Shown piece after piece: positions 36,373 through 44,872 of a DNA stretch of 64,000 bases (its first letter is position 1; the number at the start of each line of letters is the position of its first letter). Location of the stretch: the NCBI GenBank assembly GCA_019748095.1, contig JAIEQA010000002.1, positions 1-64,000 of the forward strand, written 5' to 3'. A program made the position numbers and the translations under genes. The stretch comes from Caulobacteraceae bacterium. Its GTDB lineage: Bacteria; Pseudomonadota; Alphaproteobacteria; Caulobacterales; Caulobacteraceae. The notes beneath the pieces are model-generated. The model was not told where the DNA came from. It saw nothing but the letters and a program-made list of their open reading frames with translations, and made no database searches.

Positions 36373-36525
36373 TCAGGTCAGCTGCGTCCACACCGCTCCG
36401 GAGAGCAGGCCAAGGAGTACGCTGAGAATAAGGGTGGTCAGGGCCGCGGGCACCAGTGACGGGCGCGACGCAGCAACGGCGCGAGCCGTGCGGCGGATCG
36501 GGGTGTGGCGGTTCGGGTGGCTCAC
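36373..36525 (-). CDS. ilv-leu operon leader peptide
   Basis: 50 codons starting with GTG, with AGGAG six bases upstream. The C-terminal half reads SLVPAALTTLILSVLLGLLS, that is, nine Leu/Ile/Val in a short run. The codons there include CTT, ATT and GTA, which are rare in the surrounding GC-rich genes and favour ribosome stalling when charged tRNAs fall. The stop is 30 bases before an intrinsic terminator, and codons 43-45 hold the antiterminator strand. This is the classic arrangement of branched-chain attenuation. Ribosome-mediated attenuation of ilvBN is known in Caulobacter; here it would govern the merged operon. Confidence 0.75.
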   Translation of the reverse strand: MSHPNRHTPIRRTARAVAASRPSLVPAALTTLILSVLLGLLSGAVWTQLT

Positions 36526-36548
36526 GGCCGGCTCCTGATTACCCGCAC

Positions 36549-36577
36549 ATAGGACCAGAGATCGCGGCGCCGCACAA
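36549..36577 (-). promoter_or_regulatory. putative promoter of the ilv-leu operon
   Basis: Read toward the leader, TTGTGC (36572-36577) and TCCTAT (36549-36554) are spaced 17 bases apart. The transcript would start near 36542, leaving a short 5' end before the leader GTG at 36525. The -10 match is only fair. Confidence 0.4.
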
Positions 36578-36650
36578 GACGTTTGGGAAAAAACTTCCAA
36601 TATCGGGACCCTGAAGGCTCCCGAAGGGTATTTCCACCCCCGGGGCGCGA

Positions 36651-37157
36651 TCAGCCCGCGAAGGTCACCGTCTGGGCCACACTGCCGGGGCGAAACACAA
36701 CCGTCCGGGTCACGCCCGATACGCGAATGTTGACCTGCTGCTCCTGGTCGTCGTGAACGCCCGGGAAGAAGTCGAGATCGACCCGGACCACCCGCACCGC
36801 CACCCCGGACGGCCCGCTGCCGGCATAGTCGACCCGGATATTGTCACCGGCCATGTCGGTCGCGGCATGGTCCAGATCGATGCGGGTGCCGTCCACCTCA
36901 AGCCGGAAGCGTCGGTCCAGATGGTCCTCCAGTGCCGCGACGGCCGCGGGATCGTCCAGCGTCGGCTGGGCGTCGGGAGCGACGGTCACCAGCGCCGGTT
37001 CGACATCATGGGCGGCGAAGCGGTGGGAGACCGTGACGGCGCCGGTGCGGGGATCGATCTCCACCACCGTCAGGCCGGCATGGCCGCGATGGGCCAGCAC
37101 CGGCGTGGCGAGGACCAGACCGGCGGTGAGACCGGCCAGCAGGGTGCGTCGCTTCAC
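36651..37157 (-). CDS. DUF6702 family exported protein
   Basis: 168 residues. The signal peptide ends at LAHRGH, followed by a small beta-rich domain with GLTVVEIDPRTGAVTVSHRF and a central LEDHLDRRFRLEVDGT helix-strand unit typical of DUF6702. Its ATG overlaps the stop of the upstream M1 peptidase (ATGA, 37154-37157). DUF6702 genes often sit beside M1-type peptidases, so the two probably act together in the periplasm. The role is unknown. Confidence 0.72.
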   Translation of the reverse strand: MKRRTLLAGLTAGLVLATPVLAHRGHAGLTVVEIDPRTGAVTVSHRFAAHDVEPALVTVAPDAQPTLDDPAAVAALEDHLDRRFRLEVDGTRIDLDHAATDMAGDNIRVDYAGSGPSGVAVRVVRVDLDFFPGVHDDQEQQVNIRVSGVTRTVVFRPGSVAQTVTFAG

Positions 37158-39547
37158 GGCGTGACCCGCTGCGGACGCAGGCTGTCAGGGGTCACCCGGC
37201 GGTCGTCGTCGCGCATCCGGTTGGAGCCTTGCGGTCCCTGGGCCTGAAGCGGGACCAGGCTGGGCTGGATCGTCTGCGGGAAGCCGTTGTTGGCCCGGTT
37301 GGCGTCAGCGGTTTCCCACAGGGGATCCACCTCGGCCGAGACCAGGGTCTTTGACGACACATGCTGCCAGGTCACGCGCTGGCTGTTGCGGCGCCAGATC
37401 TCGGCCGGGATGCGGACGATCTCGTCGGAGCCGTCGGACCAGTTGAGCTTCAGGATGACCGGCATCACCAGTCCGCCCTTGTTGGAGAAGGTGAAGCGAT
37501 AGACGTTGTCGTCAAACGTCAGGGCCTGACGGCGGTTGGCGTCCGCCTCGGCGGCAGTGCGGGCCCGCGCGGCATCCCGGCGCTGGCTGGCCGTAACCGT
37601 GAACGCATCGGTCTCGTCATAGTAATCGCGGACCGACGGATCGCGCTCGGCAAAGGTCTCGATCCCGCGGTTGTTGACGACGGTGCGCGATTCGGGCTCG
37701 GCCTCGAAGCGGGCGCGGGCAGCGCGGGCGCGATCATCAGGGTCGGTCGATTCCAGGGACACGGCGATGACGTTGTCCAGCGCGATATCGACGTGGTCGG
37801 TCGAGTAGAACCAGCCGCGCCAGAACCAGTCCAGGTCCATGCCCGAGGACTCCTCCATGGTGCGGAAGAAGTCATAGGGTGTCGGCCGCTTGAAGGCCCA
37901 GCGCTGCGCGTACTCGCGGAAGGCCCGGTCGAAGAGCTCACGGCCCATGATGGTCTCGCGCAGGATGTTCAGGGCGGTCGCGGGCTTGGCATAGGCGTTG
38001 GCACCGAACTGCAGGATGCTGTCCGACTGGGTCATGATCGGCACCTGATTTTCCGAGATCATGTATTCGACGATCTGGCGCGGCTCACCCCGGGCGGGGA
38101 AGTCGGCGTCCCACAGCTTCTCGGCCTGGTACTGCAGGAAGCTGTTCAGCCCCTCGTCCATCCAGGTCCACTGGCGTTCGTCGGAGTTGACCACCATCGG
38201 GAAATAGACGTGACCCACCTCGTGGATGATCACCCCGATCAGACCGGCCTTGGTCCGTTCCGAATAGGTCAGACTGCCGTCATCGCCCCGCAGCGGACGC
38301 GGCCCGTTGAAGGTGATCATGGGATATTCCATCCCGCCGACCGGACCGTTGACCGACTGGGCCGTGGGATAGGGATAGGTGATCGAGAACTGGTTGTAGA
38401 CGTCCAGCGTATGGGCGACGGCCTTGGTCGACCAGGCGTCCCACAACGGCCGCGCCTCCTTGGGGAAGAAGGACATGGCCATCACCACCGGGTGCTCGGC
38501 GCTGTCCTGTTCGACCCCCATGGCGTCCCAGATGAATTTGCGACTGGAGGCGAAGGCGAAATCGCGGACGTTCTCGGCCGCAAAAGTCCAGGTGCGGGTG
38601 CCGGAACGGGCGGGGCTGGCCTCGGCGGCCGCAGCCTCGGCCGGCGTGACGATATAGACCGGCTCATCGGCGGTGCGGGCGCGATCGAGGCGTTCGCGCT
38701 GGGCAGCGGTCAGGATCTCGGGGTTCTGCAGGGCCCCGGTGGCCGAGACCTGATGGTCGGCGGGGGCGGTGATCGAGACATTGTAGTCGCCGAACTCCAG
38801 GGTGAACTCGCCTGCCCCCAGGAACTGGGCGTTATGCCAGCCCTCATAGTCCGAGTAGACGGCCAGGCGCGGGAACCACTGGGCGGCGAGGAAGATGCAG
38901 TTCCCGTCCTCCCAGGCCTTGGTGAAACACTCATAGCCGCTACGGCCGCCCACGACATTGGTCTCGGGCAGCGGCAGGGTGAAGGCGAGGGTGAATGTGA
39001 AGCTCTGCCCCGTTGCCAGGGTCTGCGGCAGTTCGATGCGCAGCAAGGAGTCGGTGATCGAGAACGGCAGGTCCCGGCCGTCCGGCCCGGTGATCTTCAG
39101 ATCGTTGAAGCCGCCTTCCCATTCCTGGAAGCGCTGCACCCGCAGCACCTCGCCGACGGACAGGGTGGTGTTGTCCCCAACGGTGCGGCTGCGCTCGGCC
39201 AGGGAGGCGCGGCGGTAGTTCTGCTGGTCCAGCAACAGCCACAGATACTGCAGGCCATCGGGCGAATTGTTGGTGTAGGTGATGGTCTCCACACCCGTCA
39301 GCGACCGCTCCCGCTCGTTCAGGGTGACGTCGATGTCGTAGTCGACCTTCTGCTGCCAGTAACGGTGGCCGGGAGCCCCCGAGGCGTTGCGATAATCGGT
39401 CGGGGTGGGCCAGTCCTCGCCCTCGAACTGGCGAAACTTGTCGTCGAAGGTGCCGACGGTCTGCTGCACCGGGCCCTGACTCACCTGGGCCTGGGCCACA
39501 CCGGCGAACGCAGCACACAGCGCCGCGACAACAATCATAACCCGCAT
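37154..39547 (-). CDS. secreted M1-family metallopeptidase
   Basis: 797 residues with a signal peptide (cleaved near AQAQ). It is a gluzincin aminopeptidase. The zinc motif is HEVGH with the third ligand Glu in WMDEGLN, giving HExxH-18-E. The exopeptidase motif appears as GGMEYP where the family consensus is GxMEN. A C-terminal beta domain ends the protein. I start at 39547 because it leads directly into the signal peptide. It is the first gene of a two-gene unit with the DUF6702 protein and likely clips N-terminal residues from peptides in the periplasm. Confidence 0.88.
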   Translation of the reverse strand: MRVMIVVAALCAAFAGVAQAQVSQGPVQQTVGTFDDKFRQFEGEDWPTPTDYRNASGAPGHRYWQQKVDYDIDVTLNERERSLTGVETITYTNNSPDGLQYLWLLLDQQNYRRASLAERSRTVGDNTTLSVGEVLRVQRFQEWEGGFNDLKITGPDGRDLPFSITDSLLRIELPQTLATGQSFTFTLAFTLPLPETNVVGGRSGYECFTKAWEDGNCIFLAAQWFPRLAVYSDYEGWHNAQFLGAGEFTLEFGDYNVSITAPADHQVSATGALQNPEILTAAQRERLDRARTADEPVYIVTPAEAAAAEASPARSGTRTWTFAAENVRDFAFASSRKFIWDAMGVEQDSAEHPVVMAMSFFPKEARPLWDAWSTKAVAHTLDVYNQFSITYPYPTAQSVNGPVGGMEYPMITFNGPRPLRGDDGSLTYSERTKAGLIGVIIHEVGHVYFPMVVNSDERQWTWMDEGLNSFLQYQAEKLWDADFPARGEPRQIVEYMISENQVPIMTQSDSILQFGANAYAKPATALNILRETIMGRELFDRAFREYAQRWAFKRPTPYDFFRTMEESSGMDLDWFWRGWFYSTDHVDIALDNVIAVSLESTDPDDRARAARARFEAEPESRTVVNNRGIETFAERDPSVRDYYDETDAFTVTASQRRDAARARTAAEADANRRQALTFDDNVYRFTFSNKGGLVMPVILKLNWSDGSDEIVRIPAEIWRRNSQRVTWQHVSSKTLVSAEVDPLWETADANRANNGFPQTIQPSLVPLQAQGPQGSNRMRDDDRRVTPDSLRPQRVTP

Positions 39548-39650
39548 ACAGGAACCCCGACCAGACAGAACAGCGGGTGGGACCTTAGACACAGGCCGCC
39601 CTCGCGCAAGCACGGCAGGATTAACTTCCGGCAATGTCACGGCGAGCGGC

Positions 39651-40220
39651 TCAACCGTCGACGAGATCCTGAAGCAGTCTGGCGATCCGCGCCTTCATCC
39701 GTTCACATTCGTCGGGGGTCATGTTCAGCCCGCCGGACAGGTCCCGGCTTACAGCGACGCCCATCATCAACCCTGCCGCAATCCGCACCCGCACGACTGC
39801 ATCCTCTCCTCCCATCCATTCCGTGAACGGCTGATAGAAGCCCTCCGCGGAGGCCTGCTGCACCACCTCGGCGGCCTTGGGTGATGAGGCCGAGCGCAGC
39901 ATGATCAACAGCCAGGCAAGCTTGTTTTCCTTGCGGGGCCCATAAACGAGGTCATGGGCGACCCGCTCCCCGAACGTCGCGCGGTCGCCCTCCATGAGCT
40001 CCCGGCCATTGCCGCAATCATCGATCACGGCGCGAAAGAGTTCTTCCTTGGAACCGAAATAACGGGAGATCAGGGCCGGATCGACGCCCACGTCGCGGGC
40101 GACGTCGCGTATGCCAACCTGCTCATACGACTCTGCGGTGAACCGCTGGCTGGCCGCATCAAGAATGGCCGCCCGTGTTGCCGCAGCGTTTCTCGGGCGA
40201 GGGCAAGCGGCGAAACTCAA
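39651..40220 (-). CDS. TetR/AcrR-family repressor
   Basis: About 189 residues. The N-terminal TetR helix-turn-helix (IRDVARDVGVDPALISRYFGSKEELFRAV) is followed by a helical ligand domain. The TTG start at 40220 is chosen because GGAG lies six bases upstream; a GTG at 40244 is in frame but has no ribosome site. It is divergent from an RND efflux operon across a 160-base region holding a large palindrome, so it is almost certainly that operon's local repressor, released by a pump substrate. Confidence 0.88.
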   Translation of the reverse strand: MSFAACPRPRNAAATRAAILDAASQRFTAESYEQVGIRDVARDVGVDPALISRYFGSKEELFRAVIDDCGNGRELMEGDRATFGERVAHDLVYGPRKENKLAWLLIMLRSASSPKAAEVVQQASAEGFYQPFTEWMGGEDAVVRVRIAAGLMMGVAVSRDLSGGLNMTPDECERMKARIARLLQDLVDG

Positions 40221-40232
40221 TGTGATCTCCGG

Positions 40233-40313
40233 ATAGCCATGCACCGCGTATGGCTATGTCATCGCCTGTTGACAAGCAAAGTTTGCGGCACCAGTAAGTC
40301 AACAGGCGATGAC
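40233..40313. promoter_or_regulatory. operator region between the TetR gene and the RND operon
   Basis: A perfect 16-bp inverted repeat (40258-40273 with 40298-40313) separated by 24 bases. Each arm is itself an imperfect GTCA-N8-TGAC palindrome, so two repressor dimers could bind. TTGAC sits at the inner edge of each arm, placing a potential -35 element on both strands. A second perfect repeat, ATAGCCAT-N9-ATGGCTAT (40233-40257), abuts it. The -10 elements are not obvious. Confidence 0.75.
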
Positions 40314-40380
40314 CGGACTCCTCCCCCCGTGTGTCCGGTCGCGCCAGACAGGGAATTCGCCCCACCGGGAGAGTGCGCGC

Positions 40381-41595
40381 ATGCGCAGGCTGAAGATTGT
40401 TGCCGTGTCCGTCATGCTGACGGGCGCGCTTTACGGCTGTTCGCAGCGTTCCGAGGCGCAGGGCCCACCCCCTGCCGCGCCGGTCACCGTGGCCGTGCCC
40501 CTGGCCGAGCGGGTCGTCGACTGGGACGATTTCACCGGCCGGTTCGAGGCCACCTCCTCGGTCGAGGTGCGGGCCCGCGTGGGCGGCTTCATCCAGTCTG
40601 TGCATTTCCGTGACGGCGACGTCGTCCGGCGGGGCCAACTGTTGTTCACCCTTGATCCCCGACCCGCCCAGGCGCAGCTGGCCGCCGCCCGGGCCAGCCT
40701 GACGCAGGCTGAAGCCCAGTTGTCACTGGCGCGCACCACCCTGACCCGCTCCGAAGGTCTTCTGGCCAGCCAGGCCGTCAGCCAGGCCGAGGTCGACGCC
40801 AACCGGGGTGCAGTCCAGACCGCCCAGGCGAGCGTCGCCTCCGCCCAGGCCAATGTCCGCGCCCGCCAGCTTGAACTCGAATTCACCCGTGTCACCGCCC
40901 CGTCGTCGGGCCGGGTTTCGGACCGACGGGTCGATCCGGGCAATGTGATTGCCGGCGGGTCATCGGCCGCCGACGTCCTGACCACGATCGTCTCTTCCGC
41001 CCCGATCTATTTCGTTTTTGAAGGGTCCGAGGCCCTGCTGCTGAAATACCAGCGCGACGCCCGCGCCGGCCGCTCGGCCCCGGTCCGGATCCGCCTGCAG
41101 GACGAGAGCGATTTCAGCCGCTCGGGCACGCTGGATTTCACCGACAACGCCGTCGATCCGGCCTCGGGCACCATCCGCCTGCGGGCCGTCATTCCGAACG
41201 GCGACGGCTTCCTGAAGCCCGGCATGTTCGCCCAGGGCCGTGTGGCCGGTGCCGGGGCCTATGACGCCCTTCTGGTGCCGGATTCGACCATCGGTACGGA
41301 TCAGGGCCGGCGCGTCGTCTCGGTCGTGGCGGCGGATGGTTCGGTGACCCAGACCCCGATCCAGACCGGCCCTCTCGTGGACGGGCTCAGGGTCATCCGC
41401 TCGGGCCTGCGCCCCACCGATCGCATCATCATCGACGGTCTGCAGCGGGCCATGCCCGGGACCAAGGTGGCCCCCACCAACGGCCGCATCGCGCGCCAGC
41501 CTCGCACGGAGACCGCTCCGACCACCCTGGCGCCACCCGCGGCGACCGGCACGTCAGCGGGTGCCCTGACCCAATCCGTCGCCGTCGGCGACTGA
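40381..41595 (+). CDS. RND efflux periplasmic adaptor (membrane fusion protein)
   Basis: 404 residues. It is a lipoprotein by its ALYGC lipobox near residue 20. Barrel-sandwich half-motifs (VEVRARVGGFIQSVHFRDGD; LEFTRVTAPSSGRVSDR) flank a coiled-coil hairpin of Ala/Gln-rich heptads (about residues 95-160). A beta-barrel and a Thr/Pro/Ala-rich tail follow. It links the inner-membrane pump to the outer-membrane channel encoded downstream. The ATG at 40381 leads into the lipoprotein signal. It is the first gene of the pump operon, divergent from the TetR regulator. Confidence 0.93.
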   Translation: MRRLKIVAVSVMLTGALYGCSQRSEAQGPPPAAPVTVAVPLAERVVDWDDFTGRFEATSSVEVRARVGGFIQSVHFRDGDVVRRGQLLFTLDPRPAQAQLAAARASLTQAEAQLSLARTTLTRSEGLLASQAVSQAEVDANRGAVQTAQASVASAQANVRARQLELEFTRVTAPSSGRVSDRRVDPGNVIAGGSSAADVLTTIVSSAPIYFVFEGSEALLLKYQRDARAGRSAPVRIRLQDESDFSRSGTLDFTDNAVDPASGTIRLRAVIPNGDGFLKPGMFAQGRVAGAGAYDALLVPDSTIGTDQGRRVVSVVAADGSVTQTPIQTGPLVDGLRVIRSGLRPTDRIIIDGLQRAMPGTKVAPTNGRIARQPRTETAPTTLAPPAATGTSAGALTQSVAVGD

Positions 41596-41605
41596 GGCCC
41601 CACTC

Positions 41606-44600
41606 ATGAACATCTCGCGCTTCTTCATCGACCGGCCGATCTTCGCGGTCGTCCTGTCGGTGTTCATCACCCTGATCGGGGTCTTCGCCTACCCGCTGCT
41701 GCCGCTGGCGCAGTATCCGGACATCGCGCCGCCCACGATCACCGTTACGACGGCCTATGCGGGGGCCTCGGCCGAGACCCTGGCTGAAACCGTCGCGGCC
41801 CCGATCGAGCAGGAGGTGAACGGTGTCGAGGGGATGCTCTACATCTCGTCGTCCTCGACCTCCGACGGGGCGGTCGCGATCACGGTGACCTTCGCGCCCG
41901 GCACGGACCTGGATTCCGCCCAGGTGCTGGTCCAGAACCGCGTTGCCCTGGCCGAGCCCCGCCTGCCTGAAGCGGTGCGTCAGGTCGGCGTGGTCGTGAA
42001 TAAGCAGGAATCCGGCTTCCTGATGATCCTCGGCCTGACGTCTCCGGGAGGGGTGCTGGATAACGACTATGTCGGAAACTACGCGAACTCGACCCTGCGC
42101 GACCGCCTGCTGCGGATCGAGGGTGTGGGCAATGTCACCATCTTCGGGGGTGGCAACTATTCGATGCGTGTCTGGATCGACCCGGCCAAGGCCGCCGCGC
42201 GCGGGCTGAACGCTTCCGACATCACCGCCGCCCTGCGCGGTCAGAACATCCAGGCCGCCGCAGGTTCGATCGGCCAGCCGCCGTTCGCCACCAATGCCTC
42301 GGCCTTCCAGCAGCCGATCCAGGTCCAGGGCCGTCTTTCGACGCCCGAGGAATTCTCCGACATCGTCATCAAGACGGACGCCGAGGGACGCGTCACCCGG
42401 ATCCGCGATGTCGCCCGGGTCGAGCTGGGAGCCCAGGATTACGGTATCCAGGGCTATTTCGACGGCCAGCGCGGCGTCGGCATCGCCATTGTGCAACAGC
42501 CGGGCGCGAACGCCCTGGGCACCGCCGAGCGCGTGCTGGCCGAGGTGGAGGCCCTGAAGGCCACAGCACCGCAAGGCCTTGAGATCGGCGTTCCCTACAA
42601 TCCGACCGAGTTCGTCGCCGCCTCGGTCGAGTCGGTCCAGCACACCCTGATCGAGGCCGTCATTCTGGTGGTGCTGGTCGTGCTGGTGTTCCTGCAGTCG
42701 TGGCGCGCCGCGATCATTCCCATTGTGGCCATCCCGATCGCCCTGGTCGCCACCTTCGCCGTTCAGCTGGCGCTCGGCTATTCGATCAACTCCCTGTCGC
42801 TGCTGGCCCTCGTGCTGGCGGTCGGGATCGTGGTCGATGACGCCATCGTCGTGGTCGAGAATGTCGAGCGCTACATCCGCGAAGGCCTGTCGCCGAGAGA
42901 GGCCGCCTACAAGTCCATGCAGGAAGTGTCCGGGGCCCTGATCGCCATCGGTCTGGTGCTGGTCGCCGTCTTCATTCCCACGATGTTCGTGCCCGGCATC
43001 CCCGGCATCTTCTACCGCCAGTTCGCCGTGACGATTGCCGCCGCGACCGTCGTGTCCCTGTTCGTCTCCCTGACCCTTTCGCCGGCCATGGCGGCCCTGC
43101 TGCTCAAGCCGCACACCGCTCATGACGAGGAGGCCGCCCGTCCGCAAACAGCCTTTGGCAAGGCGAAATACTATGCCGGCTGGGCCGGTCGGAAGTTCAA
43201 CGAGAGCTTCGACTGGCTGTCCGATCGGTACGGCCGTCTGACGGCTCGCCTCGTGCGCACGGTGGCCGTCGTTCTGGTGGTCTATATCGGCCTGCTGGGT
43301 CTGACGACATGGCGGCTGATCGACACTCCGTCCGGCTTTATCCCGGAACAGGATCAGGGTTTCCTGATCGGCGTCGTCCAGCTTCCGGCGGGCTCCTCGC
43401 TTGAGCGCACCCGCCAGGTGATGGAACGGGCCCGCGTCATTATCGAAGGCACAGAAGGCGTCGACGGGACCGTGGCCTTTGCCGGCCTCGACGGCACCAG
43501 TTTCTCGTTCGGGTCCAATGCCGCGACCCTGTTCGTGCGCCTGAACGACTTCGATGACCGCGAGACGCGCGAGACCGGGGCGGCCGCCCTGGCCGGTGCC
43601 ATCACGGGGGCCGCAGCCGGTATCCAGGATGCGAACATCTTCGTCATCGCGCCTCCGGCCATCCAGGGTCTGGGGACCGGCAACGGCTTTTCGATGATGA
43701 TCCAGGACACCTCCGGTGCCGGCTATGGCCCGCTGGAAGGGGCCACCTACGCCATGATGGGCGCGGCCGCCCAGGCTCCCACCGAGGTGCAGCAGGTGTT
43801 TTCCACCTACAACACCGCCTCGCCGCGCGTGGAAGCCGATGTCGACCGGGACCGGGCGCTGATGATGGGCGTGCAGCCGTCGGATGTGTTCACCACCATG
43901 GGCATCTATCTGGGCTCGTCCTACGTCAACGATTTCAACATGCTGGGTCGGACGTTCCGGGTCACCGCCCAGGCCGAGCCCGCCTATCGCGACGACGTGG
44001 CCGACATCGGCAACCTGAAGGTCCGGTCGTCCTCCGGAGCCATGGTTCCACTGGGTTCGGTCGCCACCCTGCGGGAAAGCTCGGGCCCGTCGCGGATCGT
44101 GCGCTACAACCTTTATCCCGCCGCCGAACTGCAGGGACAGGGGGCACCCGGTGTCTCCTCCGGCGAGGCCCTGGGGATCATGGAAGCCATGGCCGGCCAG
44201 GCCCTTCCGCCCGGATTCTCCTATGAGTGGACCGGTCTGGCCTATCAGGAAAAACAGGCCTCGGGCGGCGCGACCATCATCTTCGCGGTGGCGGTCCTGC
44301 TCGTCTTCCTGGTGCTGGCTGCCCAGTACGAGGCCTTCACCCTGCCGCTGGCAGTGATCCTGATCGTGCCGATGTGTCTGCTGGCCGCCATGCTGGGGGT
44401 CAATGCGCTGGGACTGGACAACAACATCCTTGTCCAGATCGGACTGGTGGTCCTGATCGCGCTTGCGGCCAAGAATGCCATCCTGATCGTCGAGTTCGCC
44501 AAACAGCAGGAAGAGCACGGACTGGACCGCTGGGACGCCGCCGTCGCGGCGGCCCGGATCCGCCTACGCCCCATTCTGATGACCTCCTTCGCCTTCATTC

Positions 44601-44872
44601 TGGGCGTCCTGCCCCTGGTGCTGGCCAAGGGCGCGGGGGCCGAGATGCGTCAATCGCTCGGGGCCGCCGTCTTCTTCGGCATGATCGGGGTCACTATCTT
44701 CGGCCTGCTGTTCACACCGGTCTTCTATGTGATCTGCCGGGGCCTGGCCGCACGCCTGCCGCAGCGGGACCCGGCGCTCGCCGAGGCACCGCACACAGGC
44801 TCCCCCTCTGATGATGCCCTCCACCCGTCCACGTCGGCCCTGAACGCGCCGCGCGCCGGAGACGCCGCATGA
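41606..44872 (+). CDS. RND multidrug efflux transporter, HAE1 family (MexF/AcrB-like)
   Basis: 1088 residues, a proton-driven inner-membrane exporter of hydrophobic compounds. It has the two-fold repeat of six helices plus a large periplasmic porter domain. The N-terminus is ISRFFIDRPIFAVVLS. TM4 carries the proton-relay aspartates in VGIVVDDAIVVVENVERY, and the matching Lys region is in TM10 (LIALAAKNAILIVEFAK). It is closer in pattern to MexF/OqxB than to heavy-metal pumps. It starts 11 bases after the adaptor and overlaps the outer-membrane factor by four (ATGA). Confidence 0.95.
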   Translation: MNISRFFIDRPIFAVVLSVFITLIGVFAYPLLPLAQYPDIAPPTITVTTAYAGASAETLAETVAAPIEQEVNGVEGMLYISSSSTSDGAVAITVTFAPGTDLDSAQVLVQNRVALAEPRLPEAVRQVGVVVNKQESGFLMILGLTSPGGVLDNDYVGNYANSTLRDRLLRIEGVGNVTIFGGGNYSMRVWIDPAKAAARGLNASDITAALRGQNIQAAAGSIGQPPFATNASAFQQPIQVQGRLSTPEEFSDIVIKTDAEGRVTRIRDVARVELGAQDYGIQGYFDGQRGVGIAIVQQPGANALGTAERVLAEVEALKATAPQGLEIGVPYNPTEFVAASVESVQHTLIEAVILVVLVVLVFLQSWRAAIIPIVAIPIALVATFAVQLALGYSINSLSLLALVLAVGIVVDDAIVVVENVERYIREGLSPREAAYKSMQEVSGALIAIGLVLVAVFIPTMFVPGIPGIFYRQFAVTIAAATVVSLFVSLTLSPAMAALLLKPHTAHDEEAARPQTAFGKAKYYAGWAGRKFNESFDWLSDRYGRLTARLVRTVAVVLVVYIGLLGLTTWRLIDTPSGFIPEQDQGFLIGVVQLPAGSSLERTRQVMERARVIIEGTEGVDGTVAFAGLDGTSFSFGSNAATLFVRLNDFDDRETRETGAAALAGAITGAAAGIQDANIFVIAPPAIQGLGTGNGFSMMIQDTSGAGYGPLEGATYAMMGAAAQAPTEVQQVFSTYNTASPRVEADVDRDRALMMGVQPSDVFTTMGIYLGSSYVNDFNMLGRTFRVTAQAEPAYRDDVADIGNLKVRSSSGAMVPLGSVATLRESSGPSRIVRYNLYPAAELQGQGAPGVSSGEALGIMEAMAGQALPPGFSYEWTGLAYQEKQASGGATIIFAVAVLLVFLVLAAQYEAFTLPLAVILIVPMCLLAAMLGVNALGLDNNILVQIGLVVLIALAAKNAILIVEFAKQQEEHGLDRWDAAVAAARIRLRPILMTSFAFILGVLPLVLAKGAGAEMRQSLGAAVFFGMIGVTIFGLLFTPVFYVICRGLAARLPQRDPALAEAPHTGSPSDDALHPSTSALNAPRAGDAA

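Noticed and set aside
33513-36425. 970-codon open frame on the plus strand across ilvC and ilvD
   Set aside because: It is a shadow of two conserved enzymes and of the attenuator region, with no ribosome site or domain.
41429-44518. 1029-codon open frame on the minus strand across the RND transporter
   Set aside because: It is antisense to an intact RND gene, rich in Gly, His, Asp and Gln, with no recognisable domain.
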